This document shows positions 1 through 8,122 of a stretch of 50,149 nucleotides of DNA, piece by piece. The number at the start of each line of letters is the position of its first letter. Positions within the stretch are counted from its first letter, which is position 1. Both the position numbers and the translations under genes were made by a program. The DNA comes from an uncultured Clostridia bacterium (lineage in GTDB: Bacteria; Bacillota; Clostridia; TANB77; CAG-508), in assembly GCA_934141475.1 (NCBI GenBank), contig CAKPCG010000010.1:1-50149 (forward strand), in the 5' to 3' direction. The notes beneath the pieces were generated by a model. It made no database searches and had not been told where the DNA came from. It saw only the letters and a list, made by a program, of their open reading frames with translations.

Positions 1-180
1 TCGAACGTAAGAGAGTGGACACAAGAGGCCAACGGCGTTCAGTATCGCGCAGGTCGTGGTGGCGATTACGGTGTTGCTTCTACCACTAGTGCAGCCTATC
101 GCCTTTATAATACGTCTACTTATAGCTACAACTTTCTCGGTTCTCGTCTCACACTTTACATTCGTAGCACTGAGACCTAA
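1..180 (+). CDS. DGR target protein, C-terminal end (partial)
   Basis: The window opens inside an ORF (frame 1, stop TAA at 178-180) encoding the last 59 residues of a protein. The segment holds REWTQEANG, then a RGGDYG stretch, an AAYR stretch and GSRLTL. This arrangement resembles the C-terminus of C-type-lectin/formylglycine-generating-enzyme-like folds, which are typical DGR targets. The variable repeat makes up most of it. Variable codons carry Gly, Asp, Ala, Ser, Thr, Tyr, Leu and Phe where the template has Asn or Asp. Aromatic substitutions suggest a ligand-binding surface, which is inference. The N-terminus, signal peptide and ligand lie outside the window. GC content is higher than in neighbouring genes. 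Confidence 0.85.
   Translation, partial: SNVREWTQEANGVQYRAGRGGDYGVASTTSAAYRLYNTSTYSYNFLGSRLTLYIRSTET
24..155 (+). repeat. DGR variable repeat (VR)
   Basis: This 132-nt stretch aligns without gaps to the template repeat at 1662-1793. I count 19 mismatches, and 17 fall where the template has A (A to G, T or C). The two others are template T1689 to A51 and G1717 to T79. The first 27 nt and the last 19 nt are identical; the 3' identical block (137-155) is where an initiation-of-mutagenic-homing sequence would lie. The repeat is in frame with the target protein and ends 22 nt before its stop codon. Confidence 0.95.
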
Positions 181-280
181 AGCTGTAAAACTTTAACAGT
201 AAAGAAAGTTTGAATACATAGATTACTAGCTTAAATATACAAAAGACACAAAAAATAAAAATAAAAGGACAAAAGAAAAA

Positions 281-652
281 ATGAATAGATCAGATAATGA
301 ACTAAAGCTAATACCTTTATATGAGGATTATATGGCATACATAATAGAGATGTTAATAAAACTCCCAAGAACAGAAAAATTTAGTATAGGAACTGATTTC
401 AAGCAGGTAATGTATACCTGCTTGGAAGATATTATGTACATAAATAAACTTGATGTAAAATATAGACTTAATTATTTAAATAAAATAGATGCAAAATTAA
501 ATGTTCAAAGAATTTTACTTAGAATTATGAAAAAATATGGATGGATTGATTTAAAAAAATTTAATGTATCAATGCAAAAAATATATGAATTAGGTAAGGT
601 TTTGGGAGGTCTTATAAAATATTATGCCAAAGACAATAAGAAATCAATTTGA
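281..652 (+). CDS. avd: DGR accessory variability determinant (Avd)
   Basis: The product has 123 residues, is highly charged and is predicted all-helical, with PRTEKFSIGTDFKQ near residues 29-42. This matches the Avd/bacteriophage Bvp-like four-helix bundle family, which in other DGRs forms a ring that binds the reverse transcriptase and template RNA. An AAAAGGA ribosome site lies about 11 nt before the ATG. The gene sits between the target gene and the reverse transcriptase and overlaps the latter by 29 nt in another frame, so translation is likely coupled. Identity is inferred from size, helical pattern and position. Confidence 0.85.
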   Translation: MNRSDNELKLIPLYEDYMAYIIEMLIKLPRTEKFSIGTDFKQVMYTCLEDIMYINKLDVKYRLNYLNKIDAKLNVQRILLRIMKKYGWIDLKKFNVSMQKIYELGKVLGGLIKYYAKDNKKSI

Positions 653-1643
653 TAAATATTTAACATATGAAAAATTATTAGAAGCTCACAATAAAGCAAG
701 AAAAGGAAAAAATCAAAAAAGAGAATTAATAAAATTTAATTTAAAACAAGAAGAATATATTATGTGGTTATATGAACAGTTAAAAAACGGAACATATAAA
801 CACGGAGGATACAAAGAATTTTATGTTACAGAGCCCAAACTAAGAAAAGTAGAAAAATCAAGATATATAGATAGAATTGTGCATATGTGGCTTGTTGAAA
901 ATTTTTTACTTAAATATTTTGCAAGTCAATTTATTTATAATTCATATGCTTGTATAAAAGACAAAGGAATGCATAAATCTGCATTATATGTTCAAGATTG
1001 TATGAAAAAAGCAAAAAGAAAATGGGGAAACTATTATATTTTAAAAACAGATGTTGCAAAATATTTTGAAAATATTGATAAACAAATTTTATTAAAAATA
1101 TTAAAAAGAAAAATTAAAGATAAAAAATTATTGTGGCTTATAAATGAAATTTTATATGCACAAAAAAGAGAAAAAGGGCTAGAAATAGGAAATTATACAA
1201 GCCAAATATTTGCAAATATATATTTAAATGAAGTTGATCAATTTATAAAACATGAATTACATATTAAATTTTATTGTAGATATTTAGATGACAGTATATT
1301 AATAGTTGAAAATAAAGAAAAAGCAAAAGATGCTTTAAATAAAATAACTAAGTTTTTAGATGAAAATTTAAAATTAAAACTAAATTCCAAAACACAAATA
1401 TTTAAAGGCAAACAAGGTGTTAATTTTTGTGGATATAAAATAAATGAATATAGAATGAAATTAAGAGACAAAGGTAAAAGAAAATTAAAAAATAAAGTTA
1501 AAAAATTGAAAAAACAAGTAAAGAATTATGAAATATCTAGTATAGAGGCTAAAAAATATTTAGCAGGTCATATAGGATATATAAAATGGGCAAATGTATA
1601 TAATCTTACGAGAAAGGTTTTTTATACAGAAGAAGACTTGTAA
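624..1643 (+). CDS. DGR reverse transcriptase
   Basis: This 339-residue group-II-intron-like RT copies the TR RNA with errors at adenines and directs mutagenic homing into VR. The first catalytic Asp is D143 in LKTDVAKYF. The active-site box is YLDD at residues 220-223. Motif 4 is IGNYTSQ at 188-194, followed by FANIYL, which is the DGR-type form rather than the group II intron QG form. There is no maturase or endonuclease extension. The N-terminus MPKTIRNQFDK is typical of DGR RTs. GGGAGGT lies 13 nt before the ATG. Arg codons are mostly AGA, as in the host genes, unlike the GC-richer repeats on both sides. Confidence 0.95.
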   Translation: MPKTIRNQFDKYLTYEKLLEAHNKARKGKNQKRELIKFNLKQEEYIMWLYEQLKNGTYKHGGYKEFYVTEPKLRKVEKSRYIDRIVHMWLVENFLLKYFASQFIYNSYACIKDKGMHKSALYVQDCMKKAKRKWGNYYILKTDVAKYFENIDKQILLKILKRKIKDKKLLWLINEILYAQKREKGLEIGNYTSQIFANIYLNEVDQFIKHELHIKFYCRYLDDSILIVENKEKAKDALNKITKFLDENLKLKLNSKTQIFKGKQGVNFCGYKINEYRMKLRDKGKRKLKNKVKKLKKQVKNYEISSIEAKKYLAGHIGYIKWANVYNLTRKVFYTEEDL

Positions 1644-1661
1644 AAATTAGGGATAAGTCGG

Positions 1662-1793
1662 AGAGGCCAACGGCGTTCAGTATCGCGCTAATCGTGGTGG
1701 CAATTACAATGTTGATGATACCAATAGTGCAGCCAATCGCAATAATAATACGTCTACTAATAGCAACAACAATATCGGTTCTCGTCTCACACT
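1662..1793 (+). repeat. DGR template repeat (TR)
   Basis: TR begins 19 nt after the RT stop codon and aligns with VR at 24-155. Read in the VR frame it is open to a TAA at 1795-1797, with 13 Asn (AAY) codons concentrated at the variable sites. AAY codons are the usual DGR template design because A-mutagenesis of AAY reaches many amino acids without making stop codons. TR lies in the same orientation as avd and RT, so one transcript could supply both enzyme and template. Confidence 0.95.
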
Positions 1794-1797
1794 CTAA

Positions 1798-1962
1798 TAT
1801 TATTCGAGATTATATATTTTACGGAATATATACAGTGAAATATTAGTATTAAAGAGACTTATTCCTTCCTTAAAAAGGTAAAAAAGAAACAGTAAAATAT
1901 GTGTTAGTAAGAAATATTCTAAAAATACGTAATTTACGAATTAAATAATAATGAGGTAGAAA
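1798..1962 (+). other. non-coding stretch after TR
   Basis: No ORF of note. An inverted repeat, TATATATT and AATATATA around TTACGG, lies near 1812-1833, and a small one (CGTAA/TTACG) lies near 1928-1939. They could structure the 3' end of the TR transcript. In characterised DGRs, template RNA function needs sequence beyond TR, but nothing more specific is visible here. GAGGT at 1953-1957 serves the next gene. Confidence 0.4.
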
Positions 1963-2247
1963 ATGAATGTGCTTTTTATAGCAGGAACTGTAATAGATGA
2001 TGTGAAATTTGATTTTATTTTAAATGATAAAAATGTATCAATTTCGACATTTAGATTAAAATTAGAAGATAAAACAGTTGTAAAAATTATAGCTTATGAT
2101 AATAGAGCAGATTATTGTTATAGAAAAATAAAAAAAGATGATAAAGTTATGATATATGGCTATTTGAATAAAAAATATAATGTAATATTAGATGAAATAC
2201 ATATTTTTTATAAAAATAATAAGGAGGAAATAAAAATTGAAAAATAA
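1963..2247 (+). CDS. small OB-fold (SSB/PriB-like) protein
   Basis: The product has 94 residues. The pattern FIAGTVIDD, STFRLKL, KIIAYDN, then KKDDKVMIYGYLN resembles the beta-strands of single-stranded-DNA-binding OB folds: an opening G-V strand, a strand with F-x-L, and a late G-(Y/R)-L strand. It lacks the acidic C-terminal tail of true SSB, so it is not the main replicative protein. It lies 166 nt after the TR and is co-oriented with the DGR. A GAGGT ribosome site precedes the ATG. A link to reverse transcription is only positional. The fold call is moderate. Confidence 0.55.
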   Translation: MNVLFIAGTVIDDVKFDFILNDKNVSISTFRLKLEDKTVVKIIAYDNRADYCYRKIKKDDKVMIYGYLNKKYNVILDEIHIFYKNNKEEIKIEK

Positions 2248-2731
2248 AAAGTCAAATAAAAAGGTATTTAAAATAAGACCTATTACAATTTTAATTATTT
2301 TAGTAATTATATCTATAGTATTTTTTGTTGTAAAAATGAAAAATAAAAAAGTAAGTACAGCTACAGAACCACAAAATGCCAGTGTTTCTGAAAGCTATGT
2401 TGAAGAAATTCAAGATGGTATAAAAATAAATAAAAGTACTAAACTAAATGAAGCAAAAACAGTAGATGGTCTAACAATTACCAATATACAACTTACAACT
2501 AAATCTGGAATGACAAATTTATTAGCAGATGTAATAAATAATGGGCAAGAACAAATACCTATAAAATCTGTTCAAATTACATTATTAGACACAAATCAAA
2601 AAGAGCTTACAACAGTTACAGGAATAGTAAATAGTTTAAAACCAGGTGAAAGTACAGAATTAAATATAAGTATGACATCAGACTTTATAAATGCTTATGA
2701 TTTTGAGGTAAAAACAATGCCTGTTAAGTAA
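2237..2731 (+). CDS. membrane-anchored protein with Ig-like (FxLYD-type) domain
   Basis: The gene starts at TTG with AAGGAGG 9 nt upstream, and overlaps the previous gene by 11 nt. The product has 164 residues: a Lys-rich N-terminus, one transmembrane helix at about residues 15-33, a linker rich in Ser, Thr and Glu, and a beta-rich domain from about residue 70. The domain holds the pattern LLADVINNG, then SVQITLLDTNQKEL, then LKPGESTELN, as in FxLYD or similar extracellular domains. It is probably tethered outside the membrane. Function unknown. Confidence 0.65.
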   Translation: MKNKKSNKKVFKIRPITILIILVIISIVFFVVKMKNKKVSTATEPQNASVSESYVEEIQDGIKINKSTKLNEAKTVDGLTITNIQLTTKSGMTNLLADVINNGQEQIPIKSVQITLLDTNQKELTTVTGIVNSLKPGESTELNISMTSDFINAYDFEVKTMPVK

Positions 2732-2732
2732 T

Positions 2733-2777
2733 AAAAAAGGAAAATAGTAAAAAATGTTGCTATTTTCCTTTTTTTTT
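2733..2777 (+). terminator. rho-independent terminator
   Basis: GGAAAATAG and CTATTTTCC form a stem (extended by A/T pairs) around a 12-nt loop, followed by a run of nine T. It ends the OB-fold/membrane-protein operon. Confidence 0.8.
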
Positions 2778-2839
2778 AGTACAATAGATATGTTAAAAAA
2801 TAAATAATAGTAGATTTAATAAAGAGAGGAAGTTTTAAA

Positions 2840-3454
2840 ATGTCAACAAATATTCTATTAAATATGTTAAAACATATAACATTAGTTACAAAACATAGAT
2901 GGTTAGTTTTTAAATTCAGTTGCAAACTTGGAATACCATTTAGAGGTCTTATGCATGACCTTTCAAAATTTTCTTATGATGAATTTTGGGAAAGTGTAAA
3001 ATATTACAATGGAAAAGTAAGTCCAATATCAATGTGCAAAAAAGACAAAGGATATTCAAAGGCATGGCTTCACCATAAAGGAAGAAATAAACATCATGTA
3101 CAATATTGGGTAGACTTAGGAACAAAAGGAGTTGCACCTGTAATTCCATATAAATATGCAGCAGAAATAATATGTGATAAATTATCTGCAAGTAAAACAT
3201 ACAATGGAAAAAATTGGACAACAAGCTCGGAATATGAATATTGGCAAAAAGAAGTGACAAGAATAATAATAAATCCAAAAATGCAAAACTTTTTTACAGA
3301 AGTATTTATACAAGTAAAAGATAATGGAATAGATAAAACTTTAACTAAAAAGAATATAAAATCATTATATCAAAAATATTGTATAGATGATAAAACAGAA
3401 TATGTATATGAATTTCATGGAGAATGGAAAAAGGCAGACGAAAGTAAAAAATAG
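2840..3454 (+). CDS. DUF5662 family protein
   Basis: The product has 204 residues, with LMHDLSKFSYDEFW at about 37-50 and WLHHKGRNKHH at about 75-85. The conserved His and Asp residues (HDLSKF, HHKGRNKHH) resemble DUF5662, a family with an HD-phosphohydrolase-like arrangement of metal ligands. There is no signal peptide, so it is cytoplasmic. AGAGAGGA lies 10 nt before the ATG. The stop overlaps a GTG that could open the next ORF, so the two genes are probably co-transcribed. Substrate unknown. Confidence 0.7.
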   Translation: MSTNILLNMLKHITLVTKHRWLVFKFSCKLGIPFRGLMHDLSKFSYDEFWESVKYYNGKVSPISMCKKDKGYSKAWLHHKGRNKHHVQYWVDLGTKGVAPVIPYKYAAEIICDKLSASKTYNGKNWTTSSEYEYWQKEVTRIIINPKMQNFFTEVFIQVKDNGIDKTLTKKNIKSLYQKYCIDDKTEYVYEFHGEWKKADESKK

Positions 3455-3471
3455 TGAAAGGAAATAAAAGT

Positions 3472-4395
3472 ATGAAAGAAGAAAAGAAAGCCACAAGGCA
3501 AAGCTATGGAGAAACATTAGAAAAATTAGGAGAAAAATATTCAAATATTGTAGTATTAGATGCAGATTTAAGTACAGCAACAAAAACAATAAATTTTGCA
3601 AAAAAATATCCAGAAAGATTTTTCGACATGGGAATTGCAGAAGCTAATATGATAAGCACATCAGCAGGATTAGCAACAACTGGAAAAGTACCATTTGCAA
3701 GCACATTTGCAGTTTTTGCAGCAGGTAGAAGTTATGACCAAATAAGAAACAGTGTATGTTATCCAAACTTAAATGTAAAAATATGTAGTACACACTCTGG
3801 AATAACAGTAGGAGAAGATGGTGCAACACACCAAATGTTAGAAGATATAAGCTTAATGAGAACACTTCCAAATATGAAAGTTTTAAGTCCAGCAGATGAT
3901 GTAGAAACAAAATGGGCTATAGAAGAAGCATATAAACAAGAAGGCCCTGTATATGTAAGATTATCAAGACTTGCAACAAATATAATATATGATGAAAATC
4001 AAAAATTTGAATTTGGCAAAATGATTCAAATAGGTGATGGAACAGCTGCTACAATATTTTCAACAGGAGATTTACTAGTAGAAGCAATAAAAGCAAAAGA
4101 GGAACTAGCCAAAAAAGGTATAGAAATTAGAGTAGTAGATGTTCATACAATAAAACCAATAGACGAAGAAATGATTATAAAATGTGCCAAAGAAACAAAA
4201 AGACTAATTTCTTTAGAAGATCATAATATAATTGGAGGTTTAGGTTCTGCAATTTCAGAAGTATTAACAAGTAAATATCCTGCAAAACTAGAAAGAATTG
4301 GCATAAAAGATGAATTTGGAAAATCTGGAAAAGCAGAAGAACTAATTAAATATTATAGTTTAGATGTAGAAAGCATAGTAAAAATGTTTGAATAA
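3472..4395 (+). CDS. transketolase C-terminal subunit
   Basis: The product (307 aa) is the C-terminal half of a split transketolase. It carries the pyrimidine-binding domain (DMGIAEANM, which includes the catalytic Glu, then FASTFAVFAAGRSYDQIRNS, and HSGITVGEDGATHQ) and the transketolase C-terminal domain (IFSTGDLL, VVDVHTIKPID, LEDHNIIGGLGS). Such subunits work with a separate thiamine-binding N-half. I do not find that half next to it; the gene upstream is DUF5662. The start at 3472 is chosen over the GTG at 3454 because GAAAGGA sits 9 nt before it. Confidence 0.9.
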   Translation: MKEEKKATRQSYGETLEKLGEKYSNIVVLDADLSTATKTINFAKKYPERFFDMGIAEANMISTSAGLATTGKVPFASTFAVFAAGRSYDQIRNSVCYPNLNVKICSTHSGITVGEDGATHQMLEDISLMRTLPNMKVLSPADDVETKWAIEEAYKQEGPVYVRLSRLATNIIYDENQKFEFGKMIQIGDGTAATIFSTGDLLVEAIKAKEELAKKGIEIRVVDVHTIKPIDEEMIIKCAKETKRLISLEDHNIIGGLGSAISEVLTSKYPAKLERIGIKDEFGKSGKAEELIKYYSLDVESIVKMFE

Positions 4396-4428
4396 TAAAA
4401 GTAAAAATATGAAAGGAAATGAATAAAA

Positions 4429-4893
4429 ATGGAAAAAGTAAGAGGATTTGAAATAGCAAAAGGATTTGAAGGAAAAGGAATAAATTTACCAGAAAGAAAA
4501 ACAAAATGCTCAGCAGCATACGATATAGAAGCAGCTCAAGATGTTGTTATACCAAGTTATAAAAAAGGAATGAAACCAACACTTGTTGCAACAGGATTAA
4601 AAGCATATATGCAAGAAGATGAAGTATTATATTTATATGCAAAAAGTTCAGGATTTCCTAAAAAAGGAATAATGTTATCAAATAATGTTGGAATAATTGA
4701 TGGAGATTATTATGAAAACGAATCAAATGATGGACATATAATGTTTTCTATAATAAATTTAAAAGATGAAGATTTACAAATAAAAAAAGGAGACAGCATA
4801 GGTCAAGCAATGTTTTCAAAATATTTAGTAATAGATAATGATAATGCAGATGGAGTAAGAAAAGGTGGTTTTGGCTCTACAAGCGAAAAATAA
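4429..4893 (+). CDS. dut: dUTP diphosphatase
   Basis: This 154-residue trimeric-type dUTPase hydrolyses dUTP to dUMP and pyrophosphate, protecting DNA from uracil and feeding thymidylate synthesis (thyA lies 13 kb away). Motif 1 is AAYDIEAA. Motif 2 is YAKSSGFPKKG. Motif 3 is NNVGIIDGDYYENE, with the catalytic Asp. Motif 4 is KKGDSIGQAMF. The C-terminal P-loop-like motif 5 is RKGGFGSTSEK. All are present and the length is normal. GAAAGGA lies upstream of the ATG. Confidence 0.92.
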   Translation: MEKVRGFEIAKGFEGKGINLPERKTKCSAAYDIEAAQDVVIPSYKKGMKPTLVATGLKAYMQEDEVLYLYAKSSGFPKKGIMLSNNVGIIDGDYYENESNDGHIMFSIINLKDEDLQIKKGDSIGQAMFSKYLVIDNDNADGVRKGGFGSTSEK

Positions 4894-4899
4894 AAATGA

Positions 4900-4936
4900 A
4901 GATTTACACAAGTTAATTTTGTGTAAATCATTTTAA
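4900..4936 (+). terminator. terminator after dut
   Basis: GATTTACACAA and TTGTGTAAATC form an 11-bp perfect stem with a 7-nt loop, followed by ATTTT. Confidence 0.7.
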
Positions 4937-4959
4937 AATTATAGGGAAAGGATTTTTTT

Positions 4960-6606
4960 ATGAGAAAATTTTTTGAGATTATAAAGAAAAATAAAAAGAT
5001 ACTAATTGAGGTAGTAGCATTAATTTTAATAACCTTGTTTAGTTTTAGTGTAGCACCTAAAACACTACAAAATGATACATTTTATACAGTATCTATAGGA
5101 AATCTAATTATGGAAAATGGAATTGATATGAAAGACCATTTTTCTTGGCATGAAGATTTACCTTATACATATCCACATTGGCTATATGACGTATTTATGA
5201 GTATAATATATAATTTAGGAAATTGGGATGGAGTATATATTTTAGTATGTATAATGTCAATAATGCTTGGACTCTCAATATATATTGTAAACAAAAAATT
5301 AAACAAAAATCAAGTAATTTCATTTGCTGTAACAATTGGTGCTATGTATTTATTAAAAGATTATATTGCAGCAAGGGCTCAGCTTGCAACATTTATAATA
5401 TATGTATGGGTTATTTTCTTTATGGAGAAATTTTTAGAAAATCCTAAGAAAATAGGATATGGAATAGCTATAATATTATCATCTATTTTAATTGCAAACT
5501 TGCATGTAGCTGTTTGGCCATTTATATTTGTTTTAAGTTTACCTTACATTGCAGAATATATAATTGCTTTATTGGCAGATGTAGTAATTTACCAAAAATT
5601 GCTTATTTTATATGATAAAATTGCTTTAAAAGTAAACAAAAAAAATCCTGAAAAAATAAAAGAAATAGAAAAAGAATTAGAAGAAGTTGAAGCATCTAAC
5701 TTAAGAAGAAAGGCATTTAGAGAAAGTCAAGAGCCATACAAAATAAAAATGAAAAAAAATAAAAACACAAAATGGCTAATACTTGTTATGGTAATATGTG
5801 CATTTACAGGATTTTTAACACCTCTTGGAACTACACCTTATACATATCTTATAACAACAATGCAAGGAGACACTGTAAAAAATATAAATGAACACTTACC
5901 ATTAACGCTAATAAATAATATACCAATTATGTGTACTATAATAGTAATTTTATCACTATTAATATTTACAAAAGTAAAAATAAGATTATCAGATTTATTT
6001 ATGATTGGTGGATTAACATATCTTATGTTTTCATCAAGAAGACAAGCTACTATGTTTGTTTTAATTGGTTCTATAATCTTAAATAGAATGATTATGGATG
6101 CAAGTATGGCATATGAAAAAGAAAAACTTCAAAATGTTATAATTAGGAATATAAATATACTAGGAATAGGGGTTTGCGTGTTATCTGTTGTATTTTCGAT
6201 AAAATTTACAAACAAAAAGAAAAATAACCAATATATAAGCAAAACTACTTATCCTGTAGAAGCAGCTGAATGGATATTAGAAAATTTAGATGTGAAAAAT
6301 ATAAAATTATTTAATGAATATAATTATGGAAGTTATTTATTGTATAAAGGAATACCTGTATTTATAGATTCCAGAGCAGATTTATATGCACCAGAATTTA
6401 ATGCAAAAAAAGATATTTTTATGGACTTTATAAATACATCTAATATTGGAAAATACTATGGAAATACATTTAAAGAATATGGTATTACACATGTAATGTT
6501 ATATAAAAATGCAAAAATAAGAATGCTTATAGATGAAACAGAACCAGAAAACTATAATAAGATATATTCAGATAGTAATTTTGTAATTTATGAAGTTGTA
6601 AAATAA
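4960..6606 (+). CDS. polytopic membrane protein, possible GT-C-like enzyme
   Basis: The product has 548 residues. A Lys-rich N-terminus leads into about ten hydrophobic segments, interrupted by a charged cytoplasmic loop at about residues 220-265. After the last helix (about 395-412) comes a soluble domain of about 140 residues. The first extracellular loop (NDTFYTVSIGNLIMENG, DHFSWHEDLPYTYPHWLYD) has acidic and aromatic residues as in GT-C glycosyltransferases, whose catalytic Asp lies in that loop. The C-terminal part has FNEYNYGSYLLYKGIPVFID, also seen in such membrane enzymes. Substrate unknown; the assignment is tentative. Confidence 0.55.
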   Translation: MRKFFEIIKKNKKILIEVVALILITLFSFSVAPKTLQNDTFYTVSIGNLIMENGIDMKDHFSWHEDLPYTYPHWLYDVFMSIIYNLGNWDGVYILVCIMSIMLGLSIYIVNKKLNKNQVISFAVTIGAMYLLKDYIAARAQLATFIIYVWVIFFMEKFLENPKKIGYGIAIILSSILIANLHVAVWPFIFVLSLPYIAEYIIALLADVVIYQKLLILYDKIALKVNKKNPEKIKEIEKELEEVEASNLRRKAFRESQEPYKIKMKKNKNTKWLILVMVICAFTGFLTPLGTTPYTYLITTMQGDTVKNINEHLPLTLINNIPIMCTIIVILSLLIFTKVKIRLSDLFMIGGLTYLMFSSRRQATMFVLIGSIILNRMIMDASMAYEKEKLQNVIIRNINILGIGVCVLSVVFSIKFTNKKKNNQYISKTTYPVEAAEWILENLDVKNIKLFNEYNYGSYLLYKGIPVFIDSRADLYAPEFNAKKDIFMDFINTSNIGKYYGNTFKEYGITHVMLYKNAKIRMLIDETEPENYNKIYSDSNFVIYEVVK

Positions 6607-6625
6607 AAGCGAAAGGAAAAGAAAA

Positions 6626-7415
6626 ATGCTTAATAAACCAATAGGAGTATTTGACTCAGGAATAGGAGGACTTACAGTTTTAAAAGAACTAGAAAGAGTT
6701 TTGCCTAATGAAGATTTTATATATTTAGGAGATACTAAAAACTTTCCATACGGGGAAAAAAGTAAGGAACAAATAATAGAATTTTCAAGAAAAAATATAA
6801 GTTATCTAATAAATTTACGGAGTAAAAATGGTGATAATTGCATGTGGCACAGCAACAAGCCAAAGTTTAGATATAGTAAAAAAAGAATTTGATATTCCTA
6901 TAATTGGAATAATAGAACCTACAGTTCAATATGTAAAAGAAAAACAAATAAAAAAAATAGGTGTAATTGCAACCACAGGAACAATTAGAAGCAAAGAGTG
7001 GGAAAAAAGCTTAAAAAGTAAAATAAACGAAATTGAGGTAATAAGTAAAGCATGTCCATTGCTTGCAAGTATTGCAGAAGAAGGGAAAATTAAAGAACCA
7101 AAATCAATAGAAACAATAAATGGATATATGGAAAAGTTTAAAAAAGAAAAAGTAAATACAATAATCTTAGGATGTACTCATTACCCATTATATGACCAAA
7201 TTATAAAAGATCAATTTGAAACAAAAGTAAATTTAATAAATGTTGGAACTTCTGTAGCAAATTATGTTAAAAAATATAAAACAGAAAAAATACTAAGCGA
7301 AAATTTAAAACCAACTACAAAGATAATTATAACCAAAGAAGAATTTGAATTTGAAAAAAATGCAAAAAACATTTTGAAATCAACTAGAACGCTTGACATT
7401 ACTAATATTAACTAA
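6626..7415 (+). CDS. murI: glutamate racemase, needs a +1 shift at CGG 6818
   Basis: The enzyme makes D-glutamate for peptidoglycan. The first frame gives FDSGIGGLTVLKEL and YLGDTKNFPYGEKS. The remainder, VKMVIIACGTATS, IGIIEPTV and ILGCTHYPLY, lies one frame over. Both catalytic Cys (in ACGT and LGCTHYP) are beyond the shift, so the unshifted 88-residue product would be inactive. Omitting C6818 changes TTA CGG AGT into TTA GGA GTA and yields one 262-residue protein with the usual L-G-V-K. GAAAGGA lies before the ATG. With no second copy in view and a normally essential function, decay is unlikely; a sequence error or recoding is more plausible. Confidence 0.9.
6818..6821 (+). other. candidate +1 recoding site CGGA in murI
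   Basis: Codon 65 of the first frame is CGG, preceded by TTA. Skipping C gives GGA (Gly) and restores the frame. Without the skip, translation ends at 6892. Confidence 0.75.
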
Positions 7416-7456
7416 TATAATTAGTGTGTAAAATAACAAAATAAAAGGAGCAATAA

Positions 7457-8122
7457 ATGTCAGACATAAATGAAAACATTTTTGAAGAAAAATATAAAAA
7501 AATGACAGACGAAAGTTTATTAACAGAAATAACTAAAAAAAATAACAATATGGCTTTAGACTGTTTAATAGAAAGATACAAAGACATTGTAAGTATAAAA
7601 GCAAATAAATTCTTCATGGTAGGTTCAGAAAAAGATGATATGCTTCAAGAAGGATATATAGGATTATATAAAGCTGTAAAATCATTTAACAAAGAAAAAC
7701 AAAATTCATTTAAAACATTTGCAGGGTTATGTATTGAAAGACAAATGATAACAGCAGTTAAAAACTCAAATAGACAAAAACATATACCACTTAATTCTTC
7801 ATTATCACTAAATTCAGGAGCATATGATGAAGATAACAATACCGAAGTACTAGAAATACTAGATACAAGAAAAACAGGAGAAGATCCATTAAATATAATA
7901 ACAGAAAAAGAATATTATACTGTAATAGAAAAATCAATAGATGAAAGTTTAAGTGATTTTGAAAAAAAGGTTTTAATTCATTACAAAAATGGAGAAAGCT
8001 ATGCAGAAATAGCGAACAAGTTAGATAGCAAAGTAAAATCAATAGATACAGCAATACAAAGAATAAGAAAAAAGGCAGTAAAAATAAAAAAGAAAATAGA
8101 AGAAGGAGAAAATAACAAATGA
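7457..8122 (+). CDS. sigH: sporulation/stationary-phase sigma factor SigH
   Basis: This 221-residue sigma-70 family protein has region 2 with LIERYKDIVSIKANKFF, then DDMLQEGYIGLYKAVKSF (core binding and -10 recognition). Region 4 has LSDFEKKVLIHYKNGESYAEIA, then KVKSIDTAIQRIRKK, as a helix-turn-helix. Size and sequence fit the SigH/Spo0H type, which in Clostridia directs early sporulation genes. AAAGGAG lies 7 nt before the ATG. The stop overlaps the start of the next gene (ATGA), so the two are translationally coupled. Confidence 0.85.
   Translation: MSDINENIFEEKYKKMTDESLLTEITKKNNNMALDCLIERYKDIVSIKANKFFMVGSEKDDMLQEGYIGLYKAVKSFNKEKQNSFKTFAGLCIERQMITAVKNSNRQKHIPLNSSLSLNSGAYDEDNNTEVLEILDTRKTGEDPLNIITEKEYYTVIEKSIDESLSDFEKKVLIHYKNGESYAEIANKLDSKVKSIDTAIQRIRKKAVKIKKKIEEGENNK

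Noticed and set aside
624..1643. RT as a group II intron maturase or retron RT
   Set aside because: No maturase or endonuclease domain, no intron or msr/msd structure, the DGR-type motif 4 is present, and a matching TR/VR pair flanks the gene.
6626..7415. murI, mutS2 and mtaB as ordinary pseudogenes
   Set aside because: Each has a single lesion of the same kind (C before GGN), intact motifs on both sides, normal total length and an important cellular role. No other stops or shifts were seen.
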